From positions 248,001 to 312,000 of the forward strand of contig NZ_SOZH01000007.1 of assembly GCF_004519295.1 (NCBI RefSeq): 64,000 nucleotides of DNA. The letters are read 5' to 3'. This stretch comes from Cellulosimicrobium funkei (GTDB taxonomy: Bacteria; Actinomycetota; Actinomycetes; Actinomycetales; Cellulomonadaceae). Both the position numbers and the translations under genes were made by a program. The notes beneath the pieces are model-generated. The model worked only from the letters and a program-made list of their open reading frames with translations, did no database searches and was not told the origin of the DNA. This document shows positions 25,477 through 34,223 of this stretch, piece by piece. The stretch's first letter is position 1. The number at the start of each line of letters is the position of its first letter.

Positions 25477-27243
25477 TCAGGCCCGGAGCCAGACGGCGGT
25501 GTCGGTGGGCAGGCGCGCCGCGCCCGGCGCGTCGCTCGCGCGGGGCGCGCTCCCGGGCGCGTCGCTGCGCAGGAGGACCTCGGCGTCCGCGGGGAGCGGG
25601 ACGTCGTCGGGCCCGAGGTTGACGACGCACGCGACCGCGCGTCCGTCGCCGTCGCGGGGGGCCTCGCGGACGAAGGCGAGCACGTCGTCGCCGAGCACGA
25701 CCCCGCCGAGCGAGTCGAGCCAGCGGAACCCGCCGGCCCGGAGCGCGGGCTCGGCCCGGCGGGTCGCGAGGACGCGCCGGTAGAGCGTGAGCACCGAGGT
25801 CTCGTCGCCGGTCTGCGCCTCGACGGAGAGCTCGCCCCAGCCGTGCGGCTGGGGCAGCCAGGGCGGCGCCCCGCCGTCGGGCCCGAAGCCGTGGCTCGTG
25901 CCGCCACGCGTCCACGGGAGCGGGACGCGGCAGCCGTCGCGGCCCGGGTCGACGCCGCCGGACCGCGCGTGCATCGGGTCCTGGATCGCGTCGAGCGGGA
26001 GGTCCTCCACCTCGGGCAGCCCGAGCTCGTCGCCCTGGTAGAGGTACAGCGAGCCGGGCAGCGCGGCGGAGAGCAGCGCGGCCGCGCGGGCCCGACGCCG
26101 CCCGGTCGCGAGGTCCGTCGGCGTGCCGAACCGCTTGGTGGCGAACGCGAACGAGCTGTCCTCGCGCCCGTAGCGCGTCACGGGTCGGGTCACGTCGTGG
26201 TTGGACAGGACCCAGGTCGCGGGGGCGGCGACCGGCGCGTGCGCGTCGAGCGTGGTCTGGACCGACTCGCGCAGCGCCTTCGCGTCCCACGGGCGGGCCA
26301 TGAAGTCGAAGTTGAACGCCGTGTGCATCTCGTCCGGGCGCAGGTACCGGGCGAACCGCTCCCGGTCCGCGAGCCAGACCTCGCCCACGAGCACGCGCGG
26401 CTCGTCGTACGCGTCGGCGACAGCGCGCCACCCGCGGTAGATGTCGTGGAGCTCGTCGCGGTCGACGTGCGGGTGCTCGCCCGGGCCGGGGTGGTCCGGG
26501 ACCTCGGGCAGCGCCGGGTCCTTGACGAGCTGCGCCGCCGAGTCGATGCGGATGCCCGCGGCGCCGCGGTCGAACCAGAACCGCAGGATGTCCTCGTGCT
26601 CGCGGCGCACGTCGGGGTGGTCCCAGTTGAGGTCGGGCTGCTCGGGCGCGAACACGTGGAGGTACCACTCGCCGGGCGTGCCGTCGGGGTTCGTCGTGCG
26701 CGTCCACGTGCCGCCCTGGAACTCCGAGACCCAGTGCGTCGGGACCTGCGAGCCGTCCTCGCCCCGGCCCGGGTGGAACCAGAAGCGCTCGCGCTCGGGC
26801 GACCCGGGGCCGGCCGCGAGGGCCGCGCGGAACCACTCGTGCTCGGACGAGACGTGGTTCGGGACGACGTCGACGATCGTGCGGATGCCGAGCGCGCGGG
26901 CCTCGGCGATGAGCTGCTCGGCCTCGGCGAGCGTGCCGAACTGCGGGTCGATCGCGCGGTAGTCGGCGACGTCGTAGCCGCCGTCCGCGAGCGGGGACAC
27001 GTACCAGGGGGTGAACCAGATCGCGTCGACGCCGAGGTCGCGCAGGTAGCCGAGGCGCTGGCGCACGCCCGCGAGGTCGCCCGTCCCGTCGCCGTTCCCG
27101 TCCGCGAAGCTGCGCACGTACACCTGGTAGATCACGGCGCTGCGCCACCAGTCGGGCGACGAGGCCCCCGGCCGTGCCGCCGCCGCGGGGGCCGCGTCGG
27201 GGGTGGGCGCGCCGTCGGCGGCTCGGGGGTGGTTGTTGCTCAC
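25477..27243 (-). CDS. GH13 alpha-glucosidase / oligo-1,6-glucosidase-like
   Basis: A 588-residue cytoplasmic GH13 enzyme. Conserved regions in order: DVVPNHVS (region I), GIRIDSAAQLVKD with the Asp nucleophile (II), LVGEVWLAD with the Glu acid/base (III) and VLSNHDVTRP with the stabilising Asp (IV). QPDLNWDHPDVR is typical of alpha-glucosidases acting on small oligosaccharides. Region II has Ser-Ala-Ala-Gln where GH13_30 relatives usually have Val-Ala-His-Gly, which may shift specificity. The first ~28 residues are an Ala/Pro-rich extension. GTG at 27243 has GGAAGAGGA upstream. First gene of the operon that continues with the transporter. Confidence 0.9.
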   Translation of the reverse strand: MSNNHPRAADGAPTPDAAPAAAARPGASSPDWWRSAVIYQVYVRSFADGNGDGTGDLAGVRQRLGYLRDLGVDAIWFTPWYVSPLADGGYDVADYRAIDPQFGTLAEAEQLIAEARALGIRTIVDVVPNHVSSEHEWFRAALAAGPGSPERERFWFHPGRGEDGSQVPTHWVSEFQGGTWTRTTNPDGTPGEWYLHVFAPEQPDLNWDHPDVRREHEDILRFWFDRGAAGIRIDSAAQLVKDPALPEVPDHPGPGEHPHVDRDELHDIYRGWRAVADAYDEPRVLVGEVWLADRERFARYLRPDEMHTAFNFDFMARPWDAKALRESVQTTLDAHAPVAAPATWVLSNHDVTRPVTRYGREDSSFAFATKRFGTPTDLATGRRRARAAALLSAALPGSLYLYQGDELGLPEVEDLPLDAIQDPMHARSGGVDPGRDGCRVPLPWTRGGTSHGFGPDGGAPPWLPQPHGWGELSVEAQTGDETSVLTLYRRVLATRRAEPALRAGGFRWLDSLGGVVLGDDVLAFVREAPRDGDGRAVACVVNLGPDDVPLPADAEVLLRSDAPGSAPRASDAPGAARLPTDTAVWLRA

Positions 27244-27380
27244 CGCGTCCTCTTCCGTGAGTGCGTGGCCGGGTGGTCGGGGTGGTCGCCCCGTCAGGTC
27301 GGCGCACGGCGTTCGATGCCGTCCGGGATGGTCCCGGGACGGCCGTCGTGCACCGGGTGCCGACCGCGCCGTCGAGCATG

Positions 27381-27409
27381 ACAGTAACTAGTCGACAGCA
27401 TCCGCGCAA
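27381..27409 (-). promoter_or_regulatory. Promoter of the alpha-glucoside operon
   Basis: Minus strand: TTGCGC (27409 to 27404), 17-bp spacer, TACTGT (27386 to 27381). This is one of the few -35/-10 pairs with good spacing in the window. Confidence 0.5.
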
Positions 27410-27421
27410 GAACCCGACAGC

Positions 27422-27442
27422 AGCGTTATCGAAACGCTATCT
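27422..27442. promoter_or_regulatory. LacI/CcpA-type operator before the alpha-glucoside operon
   Basis: AGCGTT-ATCGA-AACGCT (27422-27438) is an inverted repeat. The overlapping 15-mer ATCGAAACGCTATCT (27428-27442) fits the cre consensus WTGNAANCGNWNNCW at all but one fixed position. The adjacent LacI-family protein has the matching ATVSRV recognition helix. It lies just upstream of the -35. Confidence 0.5.
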
Positions 27443-27570
27443 CGGCTCGTTCAGACCGCGACGCCCGTCAGCCGGAGACGGGGCGGCTCCCGCCCCAGGG
27501 CAGACGACGAGAGCCCCGGTCCGGCGCGCACGAGGCGGCCGGGCCGGGGCCCAGGAGGAACGGGGTGCGG

Positions 27571-28602
27571 TCAGGCGACCGTCGCGTCACGACCCGTCGT
27601 GCGCGCGGCGGCTGTCGAGCCGCGCACGACGAGCTCCGGCTCGAAGAGCAGCTCGTCGCGGGAGACGTCGGCGCCCGCGATCATGCCGGCGAGCAGGTCG
27701 ACGGCCGCGCGGCCCATCGGCTCGATCGGCTGGCGCACGGTCGTCAGCGCGGGGTCCGTCGAGTTCATGAGGTTCGAGTCGTCGTAGCCGACGACGGAGA
27801 CGTCGGCAGGCACGTCGAGCCCCGCGCGGCGGACGGCGCGGACCGCGCCGAGCGCGAGGGGGTCGCTCGCGCACACGATCGCCGTCGCGCCGGCCTCGAG
27901 GAGCCGGTTCGCGGCGGCCTGACCGCTCTCGAGCGAGTACTGGCTGTGCACGACGAGCGCCGGGTCCAGCGCGTGGCCGTGCCGCTCGGCGAAGGCCTGC
28001 GCGGCGGCGAGCTTGCGCTCGGACGGTACGTGGTCGGCGGGGCCGAGGAGCAGGCCGACCCTCTCGTGGCCGAGGGACAGCACGTGGCCGAGCGCCTGGT
28101 TCATGGCGACGAGGTCGTCGCACGAGACGCGCGGGAAGTCGAGGTCCTCGACGGACGCGTTCATCAGCACGACGGGCAGGCCGAGCTTCTCGAGCCGGCG
28201 GAAGTGCGCGTGGTCGGCCTGGCGCTCGGCGTAGAAGCCGCCCGCGAAGATCACGCCCGACACGTGCTGCCCCAGGAGCAGGTCGATGTACTCGGCCTCC
28301 GTCACGCCGCCCGCCGTGCGCGTGCACAGCACCGGGGTGAACCCCTGCTGCGCGAGCGCGCCCCCGATGACCTCGGCGAACGCCGGGAAGATGGGGTTGA
28401 CGAGCTCCGGGAGCACGAGCCCCACGAGGCGGCCGCGCTCCCCGCGCAGCTTGGTGGGCCGCTCGTAGCCGAGCACGTCGAGCGCCGTGAGAACCGCGTC
28501 CCGCGTGGCCTGCGAGACGCCGGGCTTCCCGTTGAGCACGCGGCTCACGGTGGCCTCGCTGACACCGACCTTGGTGGCGACCTCCGCCAGACGTCTCGAC
28601 AT
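27571..28602 (-). CDS. LacI-family transcription regulator
   Basis: A 343-residue LacI/GalR regulator. HTH at residues 5-25 (LAEVATKVGVSEATVSRVLNG), followed by KLRGERGRLVGLVLPELVNPIFPAFAEVIGGAL opening the effector domain. It precedes the alpha-glucoside operon in the same direction and is divergent from the GH20 operon, so it may control either. ATG at 28602 is preceded by TATAGT ending 7 nt upstream (leaderless). A GCAAGC-G-GCTTGC palindrome at 28625-28637 lies just behind that -10 and may mediate autoregulation. Confidence 0.88.
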   Translation of the reverse strand: MSRRLAEVATKVGVSEATVSRVLNGKPGVSQATRDAVLTALDVLGYERPTKLRGERGRLVGLVLPELVNPIFPAFAEVIGGALAQQGFTPVLCTRTAGGVTEAEYIDLLLGQHVSGVIFAGGFYAERQADHAHFRRLEKLGLPVVLMNASVEDLDFPRVSCDDLVAMNQALGHVLSLGHERVGLLLGPADHVPSERKLAAAQAFAERHGHALDPALVVHSQYSLESGQAAANRLLEAGATAIVCASDPLALGAVRAVRRAGLDVPADVSVVGYDDSNLMNSTDPALTTVRQPIEPMGRAAVDLLAGMIAGADVSRDELLFEPELVVRGSTAAARTTGRDATVA

Positions 28603-28609
28603 GCCGTCG

Positions 28610-28637
28610 ACTATACGTCCGGCTGCAAGCGGCTTGC
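28610..28637 (-). promoter_or_regulatory. LacI-gene promoter with palindromic operator
   Basis: TATAGT (28615 to 28610) is the -10, 7 nt before the ATG. GCAAGCGGCTTGC (28625-28637) is a 13-bp palindrome with a single central G, located in the spacer/-35 region. It also lies about 100 bp upstream of the divergent GH20 gene. Confidence 0.5.
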
Positions 28638-28722
28638 GTGATCCTCCCTGCGGTCAACGCACGTTTGCGGCAGCGCCGCCCGTCCGTCCACAGCCTGGTA
28701 GGACCACACGGCGCGGGCCCGA

Positions 28723-28728
28723 TAGGCT
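28723..28728 (+). promoter_or_regulatory. -10 box of the GH20 operon
   Basis: TAGGCT ends 6 nt before GTG 28735, predicting a leaderless transcript for the GH20-amidohydrolase-PLP enzyme-RidA run. Confidence 0.5.
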
Positions 28729-28734
28729 CGTTCG

Positions 28735-30582
28735 GTGTCCTTCCAAAAGGTGCCCACCTCGTCCACGGCGGACCCCGCCGGGATCCTCCCCGCCCCGGTG
28801 ACGCTCGAGCCCGGCGCCGGGACGACCGTCGTCGCGGACGGGACGTCCGTCGTCGCGGACCCCGCCCTGCGCCCCGCGGCGCGCTGGTGGCGGCGCGTCA
28901 CCGAGGACGCGTTCGGCCTCGACCTCGTGCCCGCCCCGGCGGGCACCGCGCCGGCCGACGGCACCCCGCCCGTGGTCTTCGCGGTCGACGACGACCTCCC
29001 GCCGTCGGGCTACCGCCTCGTCGTCGGCGACGACGGCGTCCGGGTCGGTGCGGCCGACCTCGACGGCGCGCACGCCGCGGCCCAGACCCTGCGCCAGCTC
29101 GCCGGCCCCGCCGCGTTCCGCCGCGCCCCCACCGTGACGGGCGCGGCCCAGACCCTGCGCCAGCTCGCCGGCCCCGCCGCGTTCCGCCGCGCCCCCACCG
29201 TGACGGGCGCGGGCGGTCGCGCGACGCTCGCGCTCCCCCACGTCGCGGTCACCGACCACCCGCGGTTCGCTTGGCGTGGGGTGCTGCTCGACGTCGCGCG
29301 CCACTTCCTGCCGAAGGCCGACGTCCTGCGGTTCGTCGACCTCGCCGCCGCGCACCGGCTCAACGTGCTCCAGCTCCACCTCACGGACGACCAGGGGTGG
29401 CGCGTCGAGATCGCGCGCTACCCCCGGCTCACCGAGGTGGGCGCGTGGCGGCGCGAGTCCGGGCTCGGCACCTGGCGCGCCGGCGTCGCCGACGGCCGTC
29501 CGCACGGCGGCTTCTACACGCAGGACGACCTGCGCGAGATCGTCGCGCACGCGCGCGAGCGCGGCGTCACCGTGGTCCCGGAGATCGACGCGCCGGGGCA
29601 CGTGGAGGCCGCCGTCGCCGCGTACCCGGAGCTCGGCACGCGCAAGCGGCCGCACGAGGTCCGCACCACGTGGGGCGTGAGCACCGAGGTGCTCGACCCG
29701 TCGGAGGAGTCGCTGACCTTCTTCCGGCACGTGCTCGACGAGGTGCTGGAGATCTTCGACGCGCCGTTCGTCGCGATCGGCGGCGACGAGGTGCCCACGA
29801 CGCTGTGGCGCGAGAACCCCGCGATCGTCGCGCGCGCGCAGGCGCTCGGGCTCGACGACGTCGGCGGGCTGCACGGCTGGTTCCTCGCGCGGCTCGCCGA
29901 GCACGTCGCGTCCCGCGGTCGGCGGGCGGTCGTGTGGGACGAGGCGTTCGGCCCCGCGCTCCCGCGCGACGTCGTCGTGACGTCGTGGCGCGGCTGGGCC
30001 GTGGGCGCGGACGCGCTCGCGGCGGGCCACGACGTCGTCATGGCGCCCGAGCAGGTCGTGTACCTCGACCACCGCGGCGGCGACACCCCGGACGAGCCCG
30101 TGCCGGTCGGTTTCCTCACCACGCTCGACGACGTGTACGCGTTCGAGCCCCTGCCGGCCGAGCTCGCGGGTGCCGCGGACGGCACGGCGGCCGGTCCCGC
30201 CACCGCTCCCGCGCCGGGCGCGCTGCTCGGCGGGCAGGCGGAGCTCTGGTCCGAGCACCTCGAGTCCGCGCGCCGCGTCGACTACGCCGCGTTCCCGCGC
30301 CTCGCGGCGTTCGCCGAGGTCATGTGGTCGCCCGAGGCCGACCGCTCCCCCGGGTCCCCCGCGGCGCGCGCGTTCCACGAGCGCCTCGTCACGCACCACC
30401 TGCCGCGCCTCGACGCGGCCGGCGTGGAGTACCGGCCGCTCGACGGGCCGCACCCGTGGCAGACCCGGCCCGGGGTCGCGGGCTGGCCGCGCGACCGCGC
30501 CGAGGAGCTCGCCGCGGGTGGCCTGCGCGGCGTCGGCGGCTGGGTCGAAGGTCGCGACGAGGACGCGGGCGGCCCGGCATGA
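28735..30582 (+). CDS. GH20 beta-N-acetylhexosaminidase with internal 22-residue tandem duplication
   Basis: A 615-residue enzyme that removes terminal GlcNAc/GalNAc. No signal peptide is present, so it should act inside the cell on imported chitobiose or muropeptide sugars. An N-terminal GH20b domain (~20-160) precedes the barrel (FAWRGVLLDVARHFLPKADVLRFVDLAA, LHLTDDQGWRVEI). The catalytic pair is Asp-Glu in FVAIGGDEVPTTLW. Residues ~115-158 contain a perfect repeat of a 22-residue unit that starts AAQTLRQLAGPAAF; most homologues should have one copy. It overlaps the next gene by 4 nt. Confidence 0.92.
   Translation: MSFQKVPTSSTADPAGILPAPVTLEPGAGTTVVADGTSVVADPALRPAARWWRRVTEDAFGLDLVPAPAGTAPADGTPPVVFAVDDDLPPSGYRLVVGDDGVRVGAADLDGAHAAAQTLRQLAGPAAFRRAPTVTGAAQTLRQLAGPAAFRRAPTVTGAGGRATLALPHVAVTDHPRFAWRGVLLDVARHFLPKADVLRFVDLAAAHRLNVLQLHLTDDQGWRVEIARYPRLTEVGAWRRESGLGTWRAGVADGRPHGGFYTQDDLREIVAHARERGVTVVPEIDAPGHVEAAVAAYPELGTRKRPHEVRTTWGVSTEVLDPSEESLTFFRHVLDEVLEIFDAPFVAIGGDEVPTTLWRENPAIVARAQALGLDDVGGLHGWFLARLAEHVASRGRRAVVWDEAFGPALPRDVVVTSWRGWAVGADALAAGHDVVMAPEQVVYLDHRGGDTPDEPVPVGFLTTLDDVYAFEPLPAELAGAADGTAAGPATAPAPGALLGGQAELWSEHLESARRVDYAAFPRLAAFAEVMWSPEADRSPGSPAARAFHERLVTHHLPRLDAAGVEYRPLDGPHPWQTRPGVAGWPRDRAEELAAGGLRGVGGWVEGRDEDAGGPA
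29076..29212 (+). repeat. 66-bp perfect tandem duplication inside GH20 gene
   Basis: Bases 29076-29146 are identical to 29142-29212, i.e. period 66 bp, 2.08 copies with no substitution. Being a multiple of three it keeps frame and adds 22 residues near the end of the GH20b domain. The absence of any mismatch implies a very recent event (or an assembly duplication). Confidence 0.95.
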
Positions 30583-32231
30583 GCGCCCTCGTGGTGCGCG
30601 GGGCGCGCCTCGTCGTGCCCGACGGCGGCCCCTCCGCCCCCGTCGACGTCACCGTGCGCGCGGGCCGGGTCGAGGGTGTCGCGCCCGCGGCCGGGACCGC
30701 TCCGGCGGACGCCGACGTGCTGGACGCGGACGGCCGCCTCCTGCTGCCCGGGTTCGTCGACGCGCACGTGCACGGGGAGGCCGCCGTGCTCGACGACGAC
30801 GTGCAGCTCGCGATGCTGCGCCAGGGCGTGACGAGCGTCGTCGTCGGGCAGGACGGGGTGTCCTACGCACCCTCGCCGCGCCCGGGCGCCGACGGCGGGC
30901 CCGCGGCGTCGGGCCTGCACGACGCCGCCGCGTGGGCGAGCGGGTACTTCGCGGCGATCAACGGCGAGCACCCGACGTTCCGGGGCGGGTCCGTCGCCGA
31001 CCTCCTCGCCACGTACGACGGCACGACCCGCGTCAACGTGGGCTACCTCGCCCCGCACGGCACGATCCGCTACGCGGTGCTCGGCGCCGCCGCGCGCCCC
31101 GCGACGCCCGCCGAGACGGACCGGATGCTCGCGCTGCTCGCCTCGGCGCTCGACGACGGCGCGCTCGGCCTGTCGACCGGCCTGGAGTACGTCCCCGCGA
31201 CGTACGCCGACGAGGCCGAGCTCGTCGCGCTCGCGCGCGTGCTCGCGGCCCGCGGCGTGCCGCACGTGTCGCACATGCGCGGCTACGAGGACCGGGCCGG
31301 CCCGGCGTTCGCGGAGCTCGTGCGCGTCGCACGCGCGTCCGGGGTCGCGACCCACGTCTCGCACTACCACGGCCCGGCCGCGGAGCTGCTGGGGTACGTC
31401 GACGACGCGCACGCCGCGGGCCTGGACGTCACGTTCGACTCGTACCCGTACCTGCGCGGCTGCTCGATCCTGTCGATGGTGTCGCTGCCGACGTGGCTCC
31501 CCATCGCGGACGTCGACGCGACCGTCGCGGCGCTCGCCGACCCTGCGGTGCTCGAGCGCCTGCACCGCGAGCACTTCCCGCACCTGGCCGACCTGTGGCC
31601 GCGCGTGACGATGGCGGCGGTCCCGACCGGCCCCGCCGCCGGGGCCGCGCCGGGCTCGGTCGAGGACCTGTCGTGGACCGAGGGCATGACGTTGCCCGAC
31701 GTCGCCGCGCGCCTGGGGCTGTCCCCCGCCGAGACCGCGGTGCGGCTGCTCGTCGCGACGCGGCTGCGCGCGTCGTGCGTCTTCGCCCAGCCGCCCACGA
31801 ACTCCCCGGAGTCCGTCCGCGCCCTGCTGCGCCACCGGGCGCACGTCGGCGGGTCCGACGCGATCTACGCGCCGGTCGGGGGCGGCGGCCGCCCCCACCC
31901 GCGTGGCTGGGGCGCGTTCGCGCGCTTCCTCGCCGAGCACGTGCGTACGCTCGGGGACTGGACGTGGCACGACGCCGTCACGCACCTGTCCGCGCGGCCC
32001 GCCGCGCGCTTCGGGCTCGCCGGGCGCGGCGCGGTCGTCCCGGGGGCGGTCGCGGACCTCGCGCTCGTCGACCCCGACCGCGTGCGCGACGAGGCGACGT
32101 ACGAGGACCCGCGCCGCCCGGCGTCGGGCGTGGACGACGTGCTCGTCGCGGGCGTGCGCGTCCTGCGCGACGGCGCGCTCACCGACGCGCTCCCGGGCCG
32201 CCCGCTGCGCCCGGGCGCCCCGGCGGCGTGA
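30579..32231 (+). CDS. N-acyl-D-amino-acid deacylase-like amidohydrolase
   Basis: A 550-residue amidohydrolase-superfamily protein of the D-aminoacylase group. Metal ligands are in LLLPGFVDAHVHGE; further landmarks are GALGLSTGLEYVP, VSHMRGYEDR, THVSHYHG and the C-terminal GSDAIYAPVGGGGRPHPRGWGAFARFL, where relatives read GSDG...HPR. It would hydrolyse N-acyl-D-amino acids to the free D-amino acid. The start overlaps the GH20 stop (ATGA). Next to a D-serine-dehydratase-like enzyme and RidA, it suggests turnover of D-amino acids from cell walls. Exact substrate is inferred. Confidence 0.82.
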   Translation: MSALVVRGARLVVPDGGPSAPVDVTVRAGRVEGVAPAAGTAPADADVLDADGRLLLPGFVDAHVHGEAAVLDDDVQLAMLRQGVTSVVVGQDGVSYAPSPRPGADGGPAASGLHDAAAWASGYFAAINGEHPTFRGGSVADLLATYDGTTRVNVGYLAPHGTIRYAVLGAAARPATPAETDRMLALLASALDDGALGLSTGLEYVPATYADEAELVALARVLAARGVPHVSHMRGYEDRAGPAFAELVRVARASGVATHVSHYHGPAAELLGYVDDAHAAGLDVTFDSYPYLRGCSILSMVSLPTWLPIADVDATVAALADPAVLERLHREHFPHLADLWPRVTMAAVPTGPAAGAAPGSVEDLSWTEGMTLPDVAARLGLSPAETAVRLLVATRLRASCVFAQPPTNSPESVRALLRHRAHVGGSDAIYAPVGGGGRPHPRGWGAFARFLAEHVRTLGDWTWHDAVTHLSARPAARFGLAGRGAVVPGAVADLALVDPDRVRDEATYEDPRRPASGVDDVLVAGVRVLRDGALTDALPGRPLRPGAPAA

Positions 32232-32281
32232 GCCTCCCCCCTGCACCCGTCCACGAGAGCCCCGTCCCCGAGGAGGACCCC

Positions 32282-33658
32282 ATGACCGGCACGACGCACG
32301 ACGCCGCGCGGCCCGCACCCGACCGCCCCTGGGCGCGCGACGTCGTCGGGCCCCGGACCAAGGGCCTGCGGCTCCCGGCCGGGACCACCGTCGCGGACGT
32401 GCTCGCGGGCTCGCCGCGCGTCACCGACGCCGCGTTCTCCTGGCCGCTGCTCACGCTCGACGACGCGGCGCTCGACCACAACGTCGGCACCGTCGCGCGC
32501 GTGTGCGCCGAGCGCGGGGTCGAGCACGCGCCGCACGTGAAGACGACGATGTCGCGCGCGCTTTACGCGCGCCAGGCCGCGGCCGGGGCGTGGGGCGCGA
32601 CGGTCGCGACGCCGTCCCAGCTGCGCACGGTGCGCGACTGGGGCGTGCCGCGCGTGCTGCTCGCCAACGAGCTGCTCGACCCGCGCGAGATCGCGTGGCT
32701 GCGCGACGACCTGGCGCGCGCCGAGGCCGCGGGCGGCGACGACGAGGTGTGGCTGTGCGTCGACTCGCCGCACGGGGTCGACCTGCTCGCCCGCGGGTTC
32801 GCCGACGCCCCGGCCGGCGTCCGCGCGCGCCTCGGCGTGCTCGTCGAGCTCGGCGTCCCCGGCGGGCGCACCGGCGTCCGCAGCACCGCCGCGGCGCTCG
32901 ACCTCGCGCGCGCGGTCCGCGCGTCGGGCCTGCGCCTGCTCGGCGCGACGGGGTACGAGGGCTCGGTCGCGGGCGGCACGACCGACGACGAGCTCGCCGC
33001 CGTCGGCGCCTGGTGCGACGGGCTGCGCGCGCTCGGCGCCGCGTTCGTGCGCGAAGGTCTCGCGGGCGTCGCCGAGCCGCTCGTGCTGTCGGCGGGCGGC
33101 AGCTCGTTCCTCGACGTCGTGCTCGCCGGGCTGCCCGGCCCCGTCCCCGGCGCGGACGGGCGCGAGGTCGAGGTCCGCGTCGTCGTGCGCTCGGGCGCGT
33201 ACGTGACGCACGACCACGGCTTCTACTCGCGCACCGACCCGTGGAGCCGCATCCCCGGCGCGGAGCCGCTGCGCGCCGCCGCGACCGTCTGGGGCCAGGT
33301 GCTCTCCGTCCCGGAGCCCGGGCTCGCGGTCTGCGGCATCGGGCGCCGCGACGTCTCGTTCGACATCGACCTGCCCGTCGCGCTCTGGCTGCGCTCGCAG
33401 TCCGAGGACGGCTGGCTCGCCCCCCGCGAGCTCGCCGGCACCCGTGTCACCGCGCTCAACGACCAGCACCTCTACCTCGCGCTGGACGCGGACGAGGCCG
33501 GCGCCGGGCAGGTCGGCGGCCCCGCCACCGCCCAGGTCCGCCCGGGCGACGTCGTCGGCTTCGGCATCTCCCACCCCTGCACGACGTTCGACCGGTGGCG
33601 CGTCGCCGCCGTCGTGCGGGGCGACGAGGTCGTGGACCTCGCGACGATCGACCTCTGA
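32282..33658 (+). CDS. DSD1-like PLP enzyme (D-serine dehydratase / D-threonine aldolase family)
   Basis: A 458-residue fold-type III PLP enzyme. The alanine-racemase-like barrel carries the PLP lysine in HAPHVKTTMS. The C-terminal D-Ser-dehydratase-like domain has the Zn-type ligands His in YVTHDHGFYSRTDP and His/Cys in GISHPCTTFDRWR. Such enzymes deaminate D-serine (or cleave D-3-hydroxy amino acids). It follows the D-aminoacylase-like gene by 50 bp with GAGGAGGA before the ATG. The enamine that D-serine dehydration releases is the substrate of RidA, encoded next. Confidence 0.85.
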   Translation: MTGTTHDAARPAPDRPWARDVVGPRTKGLRLPAGTTVADVLAGSPRVTDAAFSWPLLTLDDAALDHNVGTVARVCAERGVEHAPHVKTTMSRALYARQAAAGAWGATVATPSQLRTVRDWGVPRVLLANELLDPREIAWLRDDLARAEAAGGDDEVWLCVDSPHGVDLLARGFADAPAGVRARLGVLVELGVPGGRTGVRSTAAALDLARAVRASGLRLLGATGYEGSVAGGTTDDELAAVGAWCDGLRALGAAFVREGLAGVAEPLVLSAGGSSFLDVVLAGLPGPVPGADGREVEVRVVVRSGAYVTHDHGFYSRTDPWSRIPGAEPLRAAATVWGQVLSVPEPGLAVCGIGRRDVSFDIDLPVALWLRSQSEDGWLAPRELAGTRVTALNDQHLYLALDADEAGAGQVGGPATAQVRPGDVVGFGISHPCTTFDRWRVAAVVRGDEVVDLATIDL

Positions 33659-33716
33659 CCCAGCGCTGACCCACCCCGAACCCGCACGACACCCGGACAC
33701 CCCGAGAGGACCCCGC

Positions 33717-34124
33717 ATGACCACCGAGAAGACCGCGATCTCCACCCCCGACGCCCCCGCCCCCGCGCACACGTTCCACCAGGGCGTGCGCAAGGGACCG
33801 TTCGTCCAGGTCTCGGGCCAGGGGCCCGTCGACCCGGCGACGAACGAGTACCTCTACCCCGGCGACGTCGCCGCGCAGACCACGCGCACGCTCGAGAACG
33901 TGCGCGCGATCGTCGAGGCGTCCGGCGCCACGTTCGACGACGTCGTCATGCTCCGCGTGTACCTCACGAAGCGCGAGGACTTCCCGATCATGAACGACGC
34001 CTACGGCGCGTTCGTCGCGCAGCACACCACGAAGGGCGTGCTCCCCAGCCGCACCACGGTGTTCACGGGTCTGCCGCGCGAGGAGATGCTCGTCGAGATC
34101 GACGCGTTCGCGATCACCGACTGA
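33717..34124 (+). CDS. ridA: RidA-family enamine/imine deaminase
   Basis: A 135-residue YjgF/YER057c/UK114-family protein, normally a trimer. The conserved Arg lies in LPSRTTVFTGLP and the end reads MLVEIDAFAITD. RidA speeds hydrolysis of 2-aminoacrylate and related enamines to keto acids, protecting PLP enzymes. GAGAGGA precedes the ATG. Placement behind a D-serine-dehydratase-like gene gives it a clear partner: it would clear the reactive product of that enzyme. Confidence 0.9.
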   Translation: MTTEKTAISTPDAPAPAHTFHQGVRKGPFVQVSGQGPVDPATNEYLYPGDVAAQTTRTLENVRAIVEASGATFDDVVMLRVYLTKREDFPIMNDAYGAFVAQHTTKGVLPSRTTVFTGLPREEMLVEIDAFAITD

Positions 34125-34223
34125 CGCGCCACGCGGCCCGACGCCGCCTCGCCGCGCACCGCGCCGGGTCCCCGCGCCGCCGCGTGGGACCCGGCGCGTA
34201 GCGTGCCGGGCGGGAGGTGACCG

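Larger units (their letters stand above)
27244..27570 (-). other. 327-bp intergenic region holding the GH13 operon promoter
   Basis: Between the LacI-family stop and the GH13 start. It contains the promoter at 27381-27409 and the operator-like site at 27422-27442. The leader from the predicted start (~27374) to the GTG is about 130 nt and shows no riboswitch I can recognise. No gene is seen. Confidence 0.6.
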
